Below, in pieces: positions 53,417 to 61,663 of a DNA stretch of 64,000 bases. This DNA comes from an uncultured Bacilli bacterium (lineage in GTDB: Bacteria; Bacillota_I; Bacilli_A; RF39; UBA660), in contig CAKPLP010000003.1 in NCBI GenBank assembly GCA_934167695.1, forward strand, positions 45,465 to 109,464, written 5' to 3'. Both the position numbers and the translations under genes were made by a program. Numbering within the stretch: position 1 is the first letter of the stretch; each line of letters starts with the position of its first letter. The notes beneath the pieces were generated by a model. That model worked only from the letters and a program-made list of their open reading frames with translations. It did not search any database and was not told where the DNA came from.

Positions 53417-53966
53417 GAATAATAAAAAAGATAATAAAAGCATAAAGTTTGGATATGTAGCAGGAATTATATTTTTAGGTATAGGATTGTTATTAGTTAT
53501 ATTTGCATTTATTTTGAATAAATCTACTGATGTTGGTAATCCATATACAAAGGCTAAGAAAAATCCGCAATCTATTGAAGATACTTTTGTTGTTCCTACT
53601 AGTGCCGATTATAATAAACAATATCATATTTATTTGAATAAAGATAAAAAAGATAATAGTGTAGAAGCTTATAGTTACAATATGTTTAAAAAACATGAAA
53701 TTAAGGATTTAAATTTTAAAATGGAAGGAATTAATTTTTATAAATCTAATAAAAAAACTTATCTGGTTGGATATATTTATAATATGAGTGATAGTAATGA
53801 ATTAAATATTAATGTTATTATGGATTTTAAATATTATAATGGTGCAGAGGTTGGAAAAATTGAGTATAAGGTTGATGCTTTAGCTCCTTTAGAATCTAAA
53901 TTGATAAGTATTGATGTTGATGAAAAATACATTAATTCTTATGATTATAAGTTATCATATCAATAA
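53400..53966 (+). CDS. Membrane-anchored protein with FxLYD-like domain
   Basis: 188 residues. ATG 53400 (or 53403/53409) overlaps the previous stop. One membrane helix (about 20-42), then an outer domain whose C-terminal half (YLVGYIYNMSDSNELNINV ... LAPLESKLISIDV) has the pattern of FxLYD domains. Probably made with the preceding membrane protein. Function unknown. Confidence 0.6.
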   Translation: MMKMIKNNKKDNKSIKFGYVAGIIFLGIGLLLVIFAFILNKSTDVGNPYTKAKKNPQSIEDTFVVPTSADYNKQYHIYLNKDKKDNSVEAYSYNMFKKHEIKDLNFKMEGINFYKSNKKTYLVGYIYNMSDSNELNINVIMDFKYYNGAEVGKIEYKVDALAPLESKLISIDVDEKYINSYDYKLSYQ

Positions 53967-53993
53967 AAAAACCGATTTAAAAGTCGGTTTTTA
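53965..53993. terminator. Bidirectional terminator between convergent genes
   Basis: AAAACCGA (53968-53975) pairs with TCGGTTTT (53984-53991), with A-run and T-run on the two sides. Serves the FxLYD gene and the minus-strand CPBP gene. Confidence 0.85.
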
Positions 53994-54680
53994 TAATGTT
54001 GATAATATTATTAGTAAACTATTATGGAACATATGCATAATTATTGATGGATAAATATTATTTTCTTTATAATCCATTGTTGCAAGAGCAAGTCCTAAAC
54101 AGGTATATGGTATAAAATACAAATAATCTAAAATGGTAGTAGATGATGTTAAAACATGCATACCACCAAATACTAAACTAGATATTATAATAAATGTTTT
54201 TTTTGTTTTAAAAGTATCTAAATAACTTTTTCTGAAAACTAATTCTTCTATTATTGGTGCCAGTATTCCTGCACTTATAAACATTAAAAATGTGTTTTCA
54301 CTAATCATATTTTGTACTATTTTTTCATTGTTAGCACCACTGCCTTTTAATATTAATGTAATAAATAGGTTTGATATTATCATTCCTAATATTCCTAATA
54401 AGTAGTATTTAAAACTTGAATCTAATATTCTGAAAGGTTCTTTTTTAAATTTTTTACCATATTCAATTAAATCTTTTCTATAAATAATTAATAATATTAT
54501 TAATGTACATAGTGAAGAAAAAATACTTAGTAGCATATTAGTTGAAGGTGAAATGTTTTTTGGATTAATCTTTAGTAATATTATTGGAATGTATTTCCAT
54601 AAACTACTAAAGTAAAATAAGATAAATATTAGTATTAGTTTTATTAAATTTTTATAATTAATGTATTTTTTTAAATTCAT
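53991..54680 (-). CDS. CPBP family intramembrane metalloprotease
   Basis: 229 residues, about seven membrane helices. Catalytic motifs EELVFRKSYL (Glu-Glu), FGGMHVL (His) and HMFHNS (His-Asn) match the CAAX-protease/bacteriocin-processing (Abi/CPBP) family. These enzymes cut peptides in the membrane; some give self-immunity to bacteriocins, but no bacteriocin gene is seen here. Specific substrate unknown. Confidence 0.88.
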   Translation of the reverse strand: MNLKKYINYKNLIKLILIFILFYFSSLWKYIPIILLKINPKNISPSTNMLLSIFSSLCTLIILLIIYRKDLIEYGKKFKKEPFRILDSSFKYYLLGILGMIISNLFITLILKGSGANNEKIVQNMISENTFLMFISAGILAPIIEELVFRKSYLDTFKTKKTFIIISSLVFGGMHVLTSSTTILDYLYFIPYTCLGLALATMDYKENNIYPSIIMHMFHNSLLIILSTL

Positions 54681-54752
54681 ATAGTTTCTCCTATCTATTA
54701 GAAATTATATCATAAAATGAATATTTTAGATGAAAAAAAAGTAAAAATATGA

Positions 54753-54758
54753 TATAAT
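54753..54758 (+). promoter_or_regulatory. Extended -10 element before recG
   Basis: TGATATAAT (54750-54758) is an extended -10 box, 23 bases before the recG ATG. No good -35 is needed for this type. Confidence 0.55.
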
Positions 54759-54781
54759 TAGGCGGTAATGGAGTGGGTTAG

Positions 54782-56779
54782 ATGGCAATATTAAAGGATG
54801 TTAAAGGAATAGGACCAAAGTCTTTATCTTTACTTAATAAAATAGGAATTAATACAATCGATGATCTTGTTATGCATTATCCTTTTAGATATGAGTATTT
54901 AATAAGATCAGATTTATCAAAGGTTAATGATGATGAAAAAGTTGTTGTAGATGGCAAGGTTGAAAGTGTACCAATATTGATGAGGTTTAAAGCTGGTCTT
55001 AATAAAATGAATTTTAGATTAGTTAGTAGTAGTGGAGTAGTGGGGGTATCTATTTTTAATAGAGCATTTATGAAGAATGAATTACAAGTAGGGACAACTG
55101 TTACTGTTATAGGTAAATTTAATAGATTAAAAAATGTTATCACTGCTAGTGAAATAAAATTAGAGGGACTTTCTAATAAAATGAAGATTGAACCTATTTA
55201 TCATGTTACTAGTGGTCTTACTAATAAAAATATGTCCACTTATATTAATATGGCTTTGTTAATGTATGGTAAAGAAATTAATGATTATATTCCTAGTACA
55301 TATATCGATAAATATGGTTTTTCTAATAAAAGAACCGCATTAAATATTGTCCATAATCCACCAACTATAGAAAAACTTGAGGAAGCTAAGTATAGATTAA
55401 AATATGAGGAATTATTTTCTTTTATGTTTAAAATTAACTATTTAAAAAGACAAAAAAAGAATAATAATATAGGTATAAGTAGAGATATTCCAAAAGAAAA
55501 GGTACAAAGTTTTATTAAAAAATTATCGTTTGAATTAACTGATGATCAGCAAAAAGCTGTAAATGAAATTATTGATGATATGAATTCTAAGAATAGAATG
55601 AATCGTTTATTACAAGGTGATGTTGGTAGTGGTAAGACTATTGTTTCATTTATTGCTATGTATGCTAATTATTTATGTGGATTACAATCTGCTTTAATGG
55701 CTCCCACTGAAATACTTGCAGTTCAACATTATAATAATTTGAAGGATATAATGAAAAATGATGACGTTAATATTGCTTTACTTACAGGTTCTACTTCGAA
55801 AAAGGAAAAACAAGAAATTTATAATGAGTTAGCTAATGGTGACATTGATGTTGTAATAGGTACACATGCTTTAATTCAAGAGGATGTAGTTTATAAGAAT
55901 CTTGGACTTGTTGTTACCGATGAACAACATAGATTTGGAGTTAATCAAAGGGCTAATTTACAAAATAAGGGACTTATGCCTGATATTTTATATATGAGTG
56001 CTACTCCTATTCCTAGAACGTATGCTCTTACAATTTATGGTGATATGGATACTTCTATAATTAAACAAAGACCAAAGGGAAGAAAGAAGATAGTAACATA
56101 TGTTAAAAGTAGTAAAGAAATAAAAGATGTTTTGCAAATGATGCTCGATGAGTTAAAGAAACATCATCAAGTTTATGTTATAGCTCCTTTAATTGAGGAT
56201 GTTGGTGAAAATAGTGATTTGGCAAGTGTTTGTGACTTGAGAGATAAAATGCAACTTGCTTTTGGAGCGTATTATAATATTGATATTGTTCATGGTAAAA
56301 TGGCAAGTAAGGCCAAAGATTTAATAATGCAGGAATTTGTTCAAAATAAAATTCAAATTCTTATTTCAACTACCGTTGTAGAAGTTGGTGTAGATGTTGC
56401 TAATGCTACTACTATGGTTATATTTGATGCTAATAGATTTGGACTTTCTACACTTCATCAGTTGCGAGGCCGAGTAGGTAGAGGAACAAGTGAGTCTAAG
56501 TGTATTTTAATTAGTGATAGTGATACTAAGAGATTACATATTATGGAAGATGAGGATGACGGCTTTAAAATTAGTGAGGCAGATTTTAAACTTAGAGGTC
56601 ATGGAGATTTATTTGGTACTAAACAAAGTGGTGATATGAATTTCAAAATTGCCAGTATTAGAGATGATTATGATATATTACTTAAAGCAAAAAATGATAG
56701 TGAAGAGTATTTAAATTGTACAACGAATAATGATGAGTTGAAATTAAAACTAATAAATTCTATGAATAGTAATAGTTAA
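54782..56779 (+). CDS. recG: ATP-dependent DNA helicase RecG
   Basis: 665 residues. N-terminal wedge/OB domain (LKDVKGIGPKSLSLLNKIGI), then helicase motifs: QGDVGSGKT (Walker A), VVTDEQHRFGV (DEQH box), YMSATPIPRT, VVEVGVDVANATTM, HQLRGRVGRG. RecG reverses stalled forks and moves Holliday junctions. Slightly short of the usual 680 residues but complete. The candidate small RNA and the mobile element lie downstream. Confidence 0.96.
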   Translation: MAILKDVKGIGPKSLSLLNKIGINTIDDLVMHYPFRYEYLIRSDLSKVNDDEKVVVDGKVESVPILMRFKAGLNKMNFRLVSSSGVVGVSIFNRAFMKNELQVGTTVTVIGKFNRLKNVITASEIKLEGLSNKMKIEPIYHVTSGLTNKNMSTYINMALLMYGKEINDYIPSTYIDKYGFSNKRTALNIVHNPPTIEKLEEAKYRLKYEELFSFMFKINYLKRQKKNNNIGISRDIPKEKVQSFIKKLSFELTDDQQKAVNEIIDDMNSKNRMNRLLQGDVGSGKTIVSFIAMYANYLCGLQSALMAPTEILAVQHYNNLKDIMKNDDVNIALLTGSTSKKEKQEIYNELANGDIDVVIGTHALIQEDVVYKNLGLVVTDEQHRFGVNQRANLQNKGLMPDILYMSATPIPRTYALTIYGDMDTSIIKQRPKGRKKIVTYVKSSKEIKDVLQMMLDELKKHHQVYVIAPLIEDVGENSDLASVCDLRDKMQLAFGAYYNIDIVHGKMASKAKDLIMQEFVQNKIQILISTTVVEVGVDVANATTMVIFDANRFGLSTLHQLRGRVGRGTSESKCILISDSDTKRLHIMEDEDDGFKISEADFKLRGHGDLFGTKQSGDMNFKIASIRDDYDILLKAKNDSEEYLNCTTNNDELKLKLINSMNSNS

Positions 56780-56826
56780 TTTGTCGTAAATTGTAAAAAA
56801 ATATTTGGAAACTTATGTCAATTTAA

Positions 56827-56855
56827 TTGACATTTAAAAAATAATTAGATATTAT
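56827..56855 (+). promoter_or_regulatory. Consensus promoter of the candidate small RNA
   Basis: TTGACA (56827-56832), exactly 17 bases, TATTAT (56850-56855). The predicted start is near 56862, at the foot of the first hairpin. The TTGACA is also the right arm of the TGTCAAT/ATTGACA repeat after recG. Confidence 0.75.
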
Positions 56856-56861
56856 TAAAGT

Positions 56862-56955
56862 GCATGATGATGAATCATGCTGAATCTCTCACGACAATAT
56901 CATGTGAGAGTTATTCAACCGAACCCCCTGAAGGAGCCGAAAGGCTCCATTTTTG
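56862..56955 (+). ncRNA. Candidate small regulatory RNA with C-rich loop
   Basis: About 94 bases with no convincing gene. Hairpin 1: GCATGAT (56862-56868)/ATCATGC (56874-56880). Hairpin 2: CTCTCAC (56886-56892)/GTGAGAG (56904-56910). A short TTCA/TGAA stem presents ACCGAACCCCC, with five C at 56924-56928. Then a terminator GGAGCC-GAAA-GGCTCC (56933-56948) and T-run. C-rich loops that pair with ribosome sites are known in Gram-positive small RNAs such as RoxS/RsaE; membership of a known family is not claimed. Whether it belongs to the chromosome or the mobile element is unclear. Confidence 0.6.
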
Positions 56956-56988
56956 TTGATTTTAAAGGGATTTTATATTATTAAAAGT

Positions 56989-57016
56989 ATTTTAGGTGCT
57001 ATTTATGTGCTAAAAT
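56989..57016. other. Candidate attachment or integrase core site
   Basis: ATTTTAG (56989-56995) and CTAAAAT (57010-57016) form an inverted repeat, and GTGCTA occurs twice (56996-57001, 57007-57012) in direct orientation. It lies just outside the integrase gene, between it and the small RNA, where an integrase core site is expected. No second copy was found before 64000, so it is a guess. Confidence 0.3.
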
Positions 57017-57020
57017 AAAT

Positions 57021-57060
57021 AAAAAAAGAATGGTAAGCTCATAAGAGCCTACCATTTTTC
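57021..57060. terminator. Bidirectional terminator at the end of the integrase gene
   Basis: AATGGTA...GCTC (57029-57040) pairs with GAGC...TACCATT (57045-57056) with one mismatch, loop ATAA. T-runs occur on both strands, so it ends the minus-strand integrase transcript. Confidence 0.85.
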
Positions 57061-57065
57061 AATAT

Positions 57066-58268
57066 TTATAAAGATATTTCCATATCATCTTTTGAATCAT
57101 CAATATCATTATCTAAATTATCATCAATAGAATTTTTGGATTCAATATCAGTTGTATTTTGCATTGTACTCTTATTAATAAGATTTACTATATCTTCTAA
57201 TTTATTTTGATACATGTGTGAGTAAGTGTTTAATGTTTCATCAATTTTGGTATGTCCTAGATATTTTGCAACTAGAGTAATACTAGCACCATAATTTATT
57301 AAGAATGAGGCACAGGAATGCCTAAAATCGTGTACTCGAATTTGTTTTACTTCAGCAAGTTTACAATTCTTATTTTTCCTAGTTCTAATAGCATCTTTAG
57401 GAATAGGTGTTTCATTTCCAAAAACAAACCATTCTTGACTAAAGTTTTTATATTGCTTTTGATAATTATATAATTTTTTTAAGTCATTTATTAGTAAATC
57501 ATTGATAGGTAAATCACGATTACTATTTTTTGTTTTCAATGGGCTTAGTCTATAATTTTCCATACTATAAATTGATGGAATTTGTTTATGAATTTTCATC
57601 ATTTTATTGTTAAAATCTATATCTTTCCATTGCAAACCTCGTAATTCACCCTTACGAAGCCCCATATAGTATAAAGTTTCAAATAGTGGTTTAAATAATA
57701 TATCTTTTTCAATAGATATGAATTTGTTAAATTCATCTATGGTAAAGAATTCCATTTCCTTTTTTAATTCATTGGGATTAGTAAAATTAGTCATTTTATT
57801 ATAAACAGGAGCAAAATTAAAATCATACCATTTTGTACCAAAATTTAAAATTGCTTTTATAAATTTGAATAGGTCATTTTTGTAAGAAGTAGCAAGAGGT
57901 AATTTGCTAATTTCTTTTTTCCATAATTCAAAATGGTTGATATTCAATTCTCGTAATTTAATCTTATCAAATAATTTTAAATATTTAATTCTATCACGAT
58001 AAGTTTTCATTGTTGTTTCTCTAACTTTGTCACTTTGATATTCATAAAAGGCAAGATATAAATCTTTAAAAGTCATATCTCTATGATTTATACTTTGATC
58101 GAGTGTTAACACAAATTGTCGTTCAGCATCTTGTGCTTCTTTTTTTGTTAGAAATTTTTTAGAACGATATTTTTTATTTATACCATCTAATCCCTTGTAG
58201 TAAACTTGAAACATCCACTTTCTACCATCTTTTGTTTGTTCCTTTGGTTTTACTTGAAATACTGACAT
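57066..58268 (-). CDS. int: Tyrosine-family integrase of the mobile element
   Basis: 400 residues. N-terminal arm-binding domain (KWMFQVYYKGLDGINKKY), core-binding domain, then the catalytic domain with Arg in LRKGELRGLQWKDI, His-x-x-Arg in RVHDFRHSCASFL, GHTKIDETLNTYSHMY carrying the nucleophile Tyr. It inserts and excises the element. Ribosome site AGGATGTGA. It lies at the left end, reading outward, with an acidic Asp/Asn tail after the catalytic Tyr. Confidence 0.93.
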   Translation of the reverse strand: MSVFQVKPKEQTKDGRKWMFQVYYKGLDGINKKYRSKKFLTKKEAQDAERQFVLTLDQSINHRDMTFKDLYLAFYEYQSDKVRETTMKTYRDRIKYLKLFDKIKLRELNINHFELWKKEISKLPLATSYKNDLFKFIKAILNFGTKWYDFNFAPVYNKMTNFTNPNELKKEMEFFTIDEFNKFISIEKDILFKPLFETLYYMGLRKGELRGLQWKDIDFNNKMMKIHKQIPSIYSMENYRLSPLKTKNSNRDLPINDLLINDLKKLYNYQKQYKNFSQEWFVFGNETPIPKDAIRTRKNKNCKLAEVKQIRVHDFRHSCASFLINYGASITLVAKYLGHTKIDETLNTYSHMYQNKLEDIVNLINKSTMQNTTDIESKNSIDDNLDNDIDDSKDDMEISL

Positions 58269-58285
58269 AAGATATCACATCCTTT

Positions 58286-59725
58286 CTATAATCCTATTTC
58301 ATAATCATCTTTGTCTTTATCATTATTCTTACTATAATATCCATAGTTAATTGCATCAGCTATATCTTCATAATCTTCTAAATTTTCTTTTGGTTTATCT
58401 CGAACTAAAACTTTATCTATTGCCTTACACATTTTTTTGAATAAATTTTTCCATTTATTAATTTCTTTTTCAAATTTAGTTTTTAAACTTTCAATATTAT
58501 TATTTAAAATATCTACTAATTCATTTAATCTACCAATCTCTTGTTTTTGTTCTTTGATAGTAGATTTTTGCTCCTTAATAAGTTTGTTTCTTTTGATAAG
58601 TTCATTGTTATTTTTGAAGGTTTTGTTTTCATTCGTTAATTTATCAATCATTAAATCTTTATTACTATTATCAGTAGACAAAATAACAATTTTATGCTCT
58701 AAACCTTTTGTATATTCTATAATTTTGAAAACATCATCTTCTTTAAATCCTCCAAGTTTTCGTTTCATAGGATTTAATAATTCTTTATTCTCATTTTTAA
58801 TATTTTCTAGATTTCTAAGCCCGTTTTTAGAGGTTTCTATTATCTTTAAGGTATTTTCTTTTTCTTTACTTAATTCTTCTAATTCAGCCTTTTTTTCGGC
58901 TATATCATAGTCTAATTTAGTTTGATTTTCTTTGTTTGCTCCAATATCACCACGATAAAGATTAAAGCCTTTTTCAGTTATAAATTTATTGAAGTTATTT
59001 TGCATTTGATGAAATGATGATGCACCACCTTTTTGTTTCCAAAACTGATCGCAGTTCAAAAATTTTCCATTAACTTCTTCATAAATTATTTTTCCATTGT
59101 TATCACGAAGTAGTTTAGGAACAATAGAAGTAGTACCATCTTTTTTTATAACTTCTTCTTTGATGACATTTCCATTATCATCTTTGACATAACATTTTCT
59201 TTTTACCTTATCAACAACAGGAACAAAATATGCTTGAAGATGTGGTGTATCTTCATCATAATGAACTTGGGCGAGAACTATATTTTCTTCTCCTACATAA
59301 TCTTTTAGAAATTCCATACAACAATCAAAGAAAAAAGATACAGCATTTGGTATATCTTCCGTTGATTTTATATTAGGTATCATTACTGACTGACCTTTTT
59401 TATCACCTGTGTGATAAGTTCTACCACTATCTATAAATTTCATTCCGAGCGATTGAAAAAATTCTGGTCCACTTGTGAATGTGACACCATTTAGTAAGTT
59501 GGTGCTAGGTTTGTTTAAATATTCAATGTTTCTATCTTTCAAATTCTTTTTCACTTCTTGATATAAATTATTTTGAGTTAGTGGGACATATTCATAATTA
59601 AATTCTGTTCTTTCTATATCATAATTACCTGTACCTTTTCTATCAGTCATTTCAACACCAATATTATAAAGGTCGGCTTTTTTATATTGATTTGCTACTC
59701 GTACAACTTGTTTTCCATCATACAT
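58286..59725 (-). CDS. mobV: MobV/Pre-type relaxase
   Basis: 479 residues. The N-terminal half is a Mob/Pre domain: HYDEDTPHLQAYFVP matches the HxDExTPHxHxxxxP metal motif except that the last His is Gln. The C-terminal half is a long Glu/Lys-rich coiled coil (about 275-430). Relaxases nick DNA at oriT for mobilization by another element's channel. AAAGGAGG precedes the ATG. Inverted repeats upstream are a likely oriT. No type IV channel genes are in the element. Confidence 0.85.
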   Translation of the reverse strand: MYDGKQVVRVANQYKKADLYNIGVEMTDRKGTGNYDIERTEFNYEYVPLTQNNLYQEVKKNLKDRNIEYLNKPSTNLLNGVTFTSGPEFFQSLGMKFIDSGRTYHTGDKKGQSVMIPNIKSTEDIPNAVSFFFDCCMEFLKDYVGEENIVLAQVHYDEDTPHLQAYFVPVVDKVKRKCYVKDDNGNVIKEEVIKKDGTTSIVPKLLRDNNGKIIYEEVNGKFLNCDQFWKQKGGASSFHQMQNNFNKFITEKGFNLYRGDIGANKENQTKLDYDIAEKKAELEELSKEKENTLKIIETSKNGLRNLENIKNENKELLNPMKRKLGGFKEDDVFKIIEYTKGLEHKIVILSTDNSNKDLMIDKLTNENKTFKNNNELIKRNKLIKEQKSTIKEQKQEIGRLNELVDILNNNIESLKTKFEKEINKWKNLFKKMCKAIDKVLVRDKPKENLEDYEDIADAINYGYYSKNNDKDKDDYEIGL

Positions 59726-59756
59726 TTAATTCCTCCTTTGCTTATGCTTCTTTGAT

Positions 59757-59825
59757 ATAGAGGTCTTTTAGACCTATCTCACTAGGGCATAGCCCACGTG
59801 AGATTAGGGAGTTCCCTAATAACCC
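59757..59825. repeat. Cluster of inverted repeats upstream of the relaxase (candidate oriT)
   Basis: Three adjoining hairpins: AGGTCT-TTT-AGACCT (59761-59775); ATCTCAC/GTGAGAT (59776-59782/59798-59804) with inner GGGC/GCCC; ATTAGGGA-GT-TCCCTAAT (59803-59820). MobV relaxases use an oriT with short inverted repeats directly upstream of their gene. No match to a named oriT consensus is claimed. Confidence 0.45.
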
Positions 59826-59885
59826 CTTGCTTGTTTAATTGCAAAACACCTAAACTATCGTAAAGGTGTAATGCTTATAAACAAG

Positions 59886-59924
59886 ATTAAATAATAACTA
59901 TCTACAAGATACTTATTATTTAAT
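59886..59924. repeat. Twelve-base inverted repeat near the RepA-like gene (candidate replication origin)
   Basis: ATTAAATAATAA (59886-59897) and TTATTATTTAAT (59913-59924) are perfect inverted copies around a 15-base spacer. A second repeat ACACCT/AGGTGT is at 59846-59851/59864-59869. With the relaxase repeats, it fills the 344-base gap 59726-60069; the rest (59925-60069) holds no gene and only a weak AACTTTTT hairpin. Confidence 0.4.
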
Positions 59925-60069
59925 TAAATTATCAAAATAGGGTAAACCCATTTTAATAATTGTAAAAATATTCACTATCGCCACTTTCATTTTCTCACGA
60001 AAACAAAACGTGCCTCGTTCATTTTTTACTAACTTTTTAGAAAAAAGTTATCAAAAATTTTAACGAAAA

Positions 60070-61023
60070 TTATTCATTTTCGTAGGTTGGTTCTTCATAT
60101 TTTGCGGTGTAAATTCTTTCAGGACCTGTTCTTTTATATTCAATATGAAGACCTTCTTTTTCTAAATTATCTAAATTGCTTTTTAATAATTTTCCAAATG
60201 CTGATGGAGTAATTTGTAAATTTAATTTACTCGTTATCTCTGATACATTAAAAGAAAATTCTTTTTGTTTGATAGCATAATTTAGAAAAGTTAATATATT
60301 ATAATTTAAGTCATCACATTCGACTTCTGATAGTTCAAATAATAAATTATCATTTCTTTTTAGAACTAAATCTAATCCCTCATAATCTCTACTTTCATAA
60401 TTTAAAATAATTTTATTCTTTAGATTGGAATCTTGTTTTAAAGTGATTTTTCCGTCAACAGATCCATCAATAGCAGTGCTACCTAAAGAGGTGTTATTTT
60501 TATTTAAGTGATGAATTAGAAGAATTGTGAAATTATATTTTTTACATAACTCTCTAAATTTTGGAATAACAACTTGTCCCATATCTTGATAGTTATTTAA
60601 GTCATAGCCGTTGTTTAAATCAATTCCACTAAACATATCTATGATAACAAATCTACCATTATATTCATTTGCGAATGTTTGAAATTCTAATTGCAAATCC
60701 ATTAAATTTAGTTTTCTTTCACTTGGATTTTGTTCTATCAATACGAAATTATCATCATTAAAATTTAAGTTCATCTTATCAATTCTATCTATAATTTGCG
60801 TAGAATTCATTTCTGTGCTAATATATAAGACAGGAGATGGGCTTGTTCTAAATCCTAAAAATGTTGTTCCTGTTGCAATAGAGTTAGCAAGTTGAAGAGC
60901 AAATAATGACTTGCCAACCTTTGGTCTTGCAACAAGACAATATAGTCCTTTAGATTTCATTAGGTTATCAACTATGAAGTCTTTTTTTGTGAATTCTTTT
61001 CTCATTTCACTTATTGTTTTCAT
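60070..61023 (-). CDS. repA: RepA-like hexameric helicase / AAA ATPase
   Basis: 317 residues. Walker A VARPKVGKSLFALQLA (about 32-47), Walker B RFVIIDMFSGID, then ILLIHHLNKNN and STAIDGSVDGKI, the pattern of RepA/RSF1010-type and DnaB-family AAA_25 ATPases. Residues about 240-300 look like a winged helix. Such helicases let integrated elements replicate as circles. AT-rich inverted repeats lie downstream. It reads with the DUF3173-like gene 13 bases upstream. Confidence 0.85.
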   Translation of the reverse strand: MKTISEMRKEFTKKDFIVDNLMKSKGLYCLVARPKVGKSLFALQLANSIATGTTFLGFRTSPSPVLYISTEMNSTQIIDRIDKMNLNFNDDNFVLIEQNPSERKLNLMDLQLEFQTFANEYNGRFVIIDMFSGIDLNNGYDLNNYQDMGQVVIPKFRELCKKYNFTILLIHHLNKNNTSLGSTAIDGSVDGKITLKQDSNLKNKIILNYESRDYEGLDLVLKRNDNLLFELSEVECDDLNYNILTFLNYAIKQKEFSFNVSEITSKLNLQITPSAFGKLLKSNLDNLEKEGLHIEYKRTGPERIYTAKYEEPTYENE

Positions 61024-61036
61024 TTAAAACTCCTTT

Positions 61037-61279
61037 CTAGTTAATAACTTCTTTTGCCATTTTTTGAAGATAATTGATATTTATTTTTAGATAATTTACA
61101 ACTTCATTCATTGGAAGCAATTTGTTAGTAGGTAATTGATATCCTTTATTTTCTAAATCAATTTTAATTTCATTTTTTAATTTAATAGCATTATTTTTTC
61201 CAAGTCCTGTAAGTTTTCTTAAATCATTTATATCACACCATTGTTTTGAAATTAAGTTTAAAGTTTCTCTTGCATTCAT
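61037..61279 (-). CDS. DUF3173-like small DNA-binding protein
   Basis: 80 residues. WCDINDLRKLTGLGKNNAIK looks like a helix-turn-helix, and the layout (basic helical protein, element position near repA and integrase) matches DUF3173 proteins of Gram-positive integrative elements, often thought to act in excision control. AGGTGATTAA ribosome site; first gene of the leftward transcript. Confidence 0.6.
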   Translation of the reverse strand: MNARETLNLISKQWCDINDLRKLTGLGKNNAIKLKNEIKIDLENKGYQLPTNKLLPMNEVVNYLKININYLQKMAKEVIN

Positions 61280-61496
61280 TTAATCACCTCGCTTTCTTTT
61301 ATAGATACAATCTATCTCGTGGATGGTTTTAGTGTTACCAACAACTCCCTTTTAGGATGTATATATAGTTATTAACCATATATGTAACGAAGATTTTAGA
61401 TAATCTACAACTCTCGTGCCAATAGAGATATTTGCCTTGCATTTGTTTAACGAGTCGGCAGATATCGGCGATTTCCAACTCTATATAATTTTCAAA

Positions 61497-61641
61497 GAAC
61501 TATAAGTAGTTCAGAAAATATGTATTTCTGCACCACATAGTTCAAGTATAATATATTTTTGAACTATAGTCAACGATTTTTGAAACAAAAAGTGCAAAAA
61601 TAATTATATTTCTTGCAAAATAGTTCAAAAAGGTATATAAT
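61497..61641. promoter_or_regulatory. Divergent promoters with repressor operators
   Basis: Rightward promoter: TTGCAA (61613-61618), 17 bases, TATAAT (61636-61641), for the XRE repressor. Leftward promoter on the minus strand: TTGACT (61573-61568), 17 bases, TATACT (61550-61545), for DUF3173-repA-mob-int. Half-sites TAGTTC/GAACTA: palindrome GAACTATAAGTAGTTC (61497-61512), ATAGTTC (61537-61543), GAACTAT (61561-61567) and TAGTTC (61621-61626). Sites sit in the leftward spacer and start region and the rightward spacer, as for a repressor switch. The rest of the gap 61280-61496 holds nothing recognised. Confidence 0.65.
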
Positions 61642-61663
61642 GGGTTATGAAAGGAGTTAATCT

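Noticed and set aside
56864..56960. Short frame in the candidate small RNA starting at the triple ATG
   Set aside because: No ribosome site, crosses the terminator and has no conserved look; treated as non-coding.
58437..58910. 157-residue plus-strand frame opposite the relaxase coiled coil
   Set aside because: Antisense of a Lys/Glu-rich repeat gives a long Leu/Phe/Ser frame by chance.
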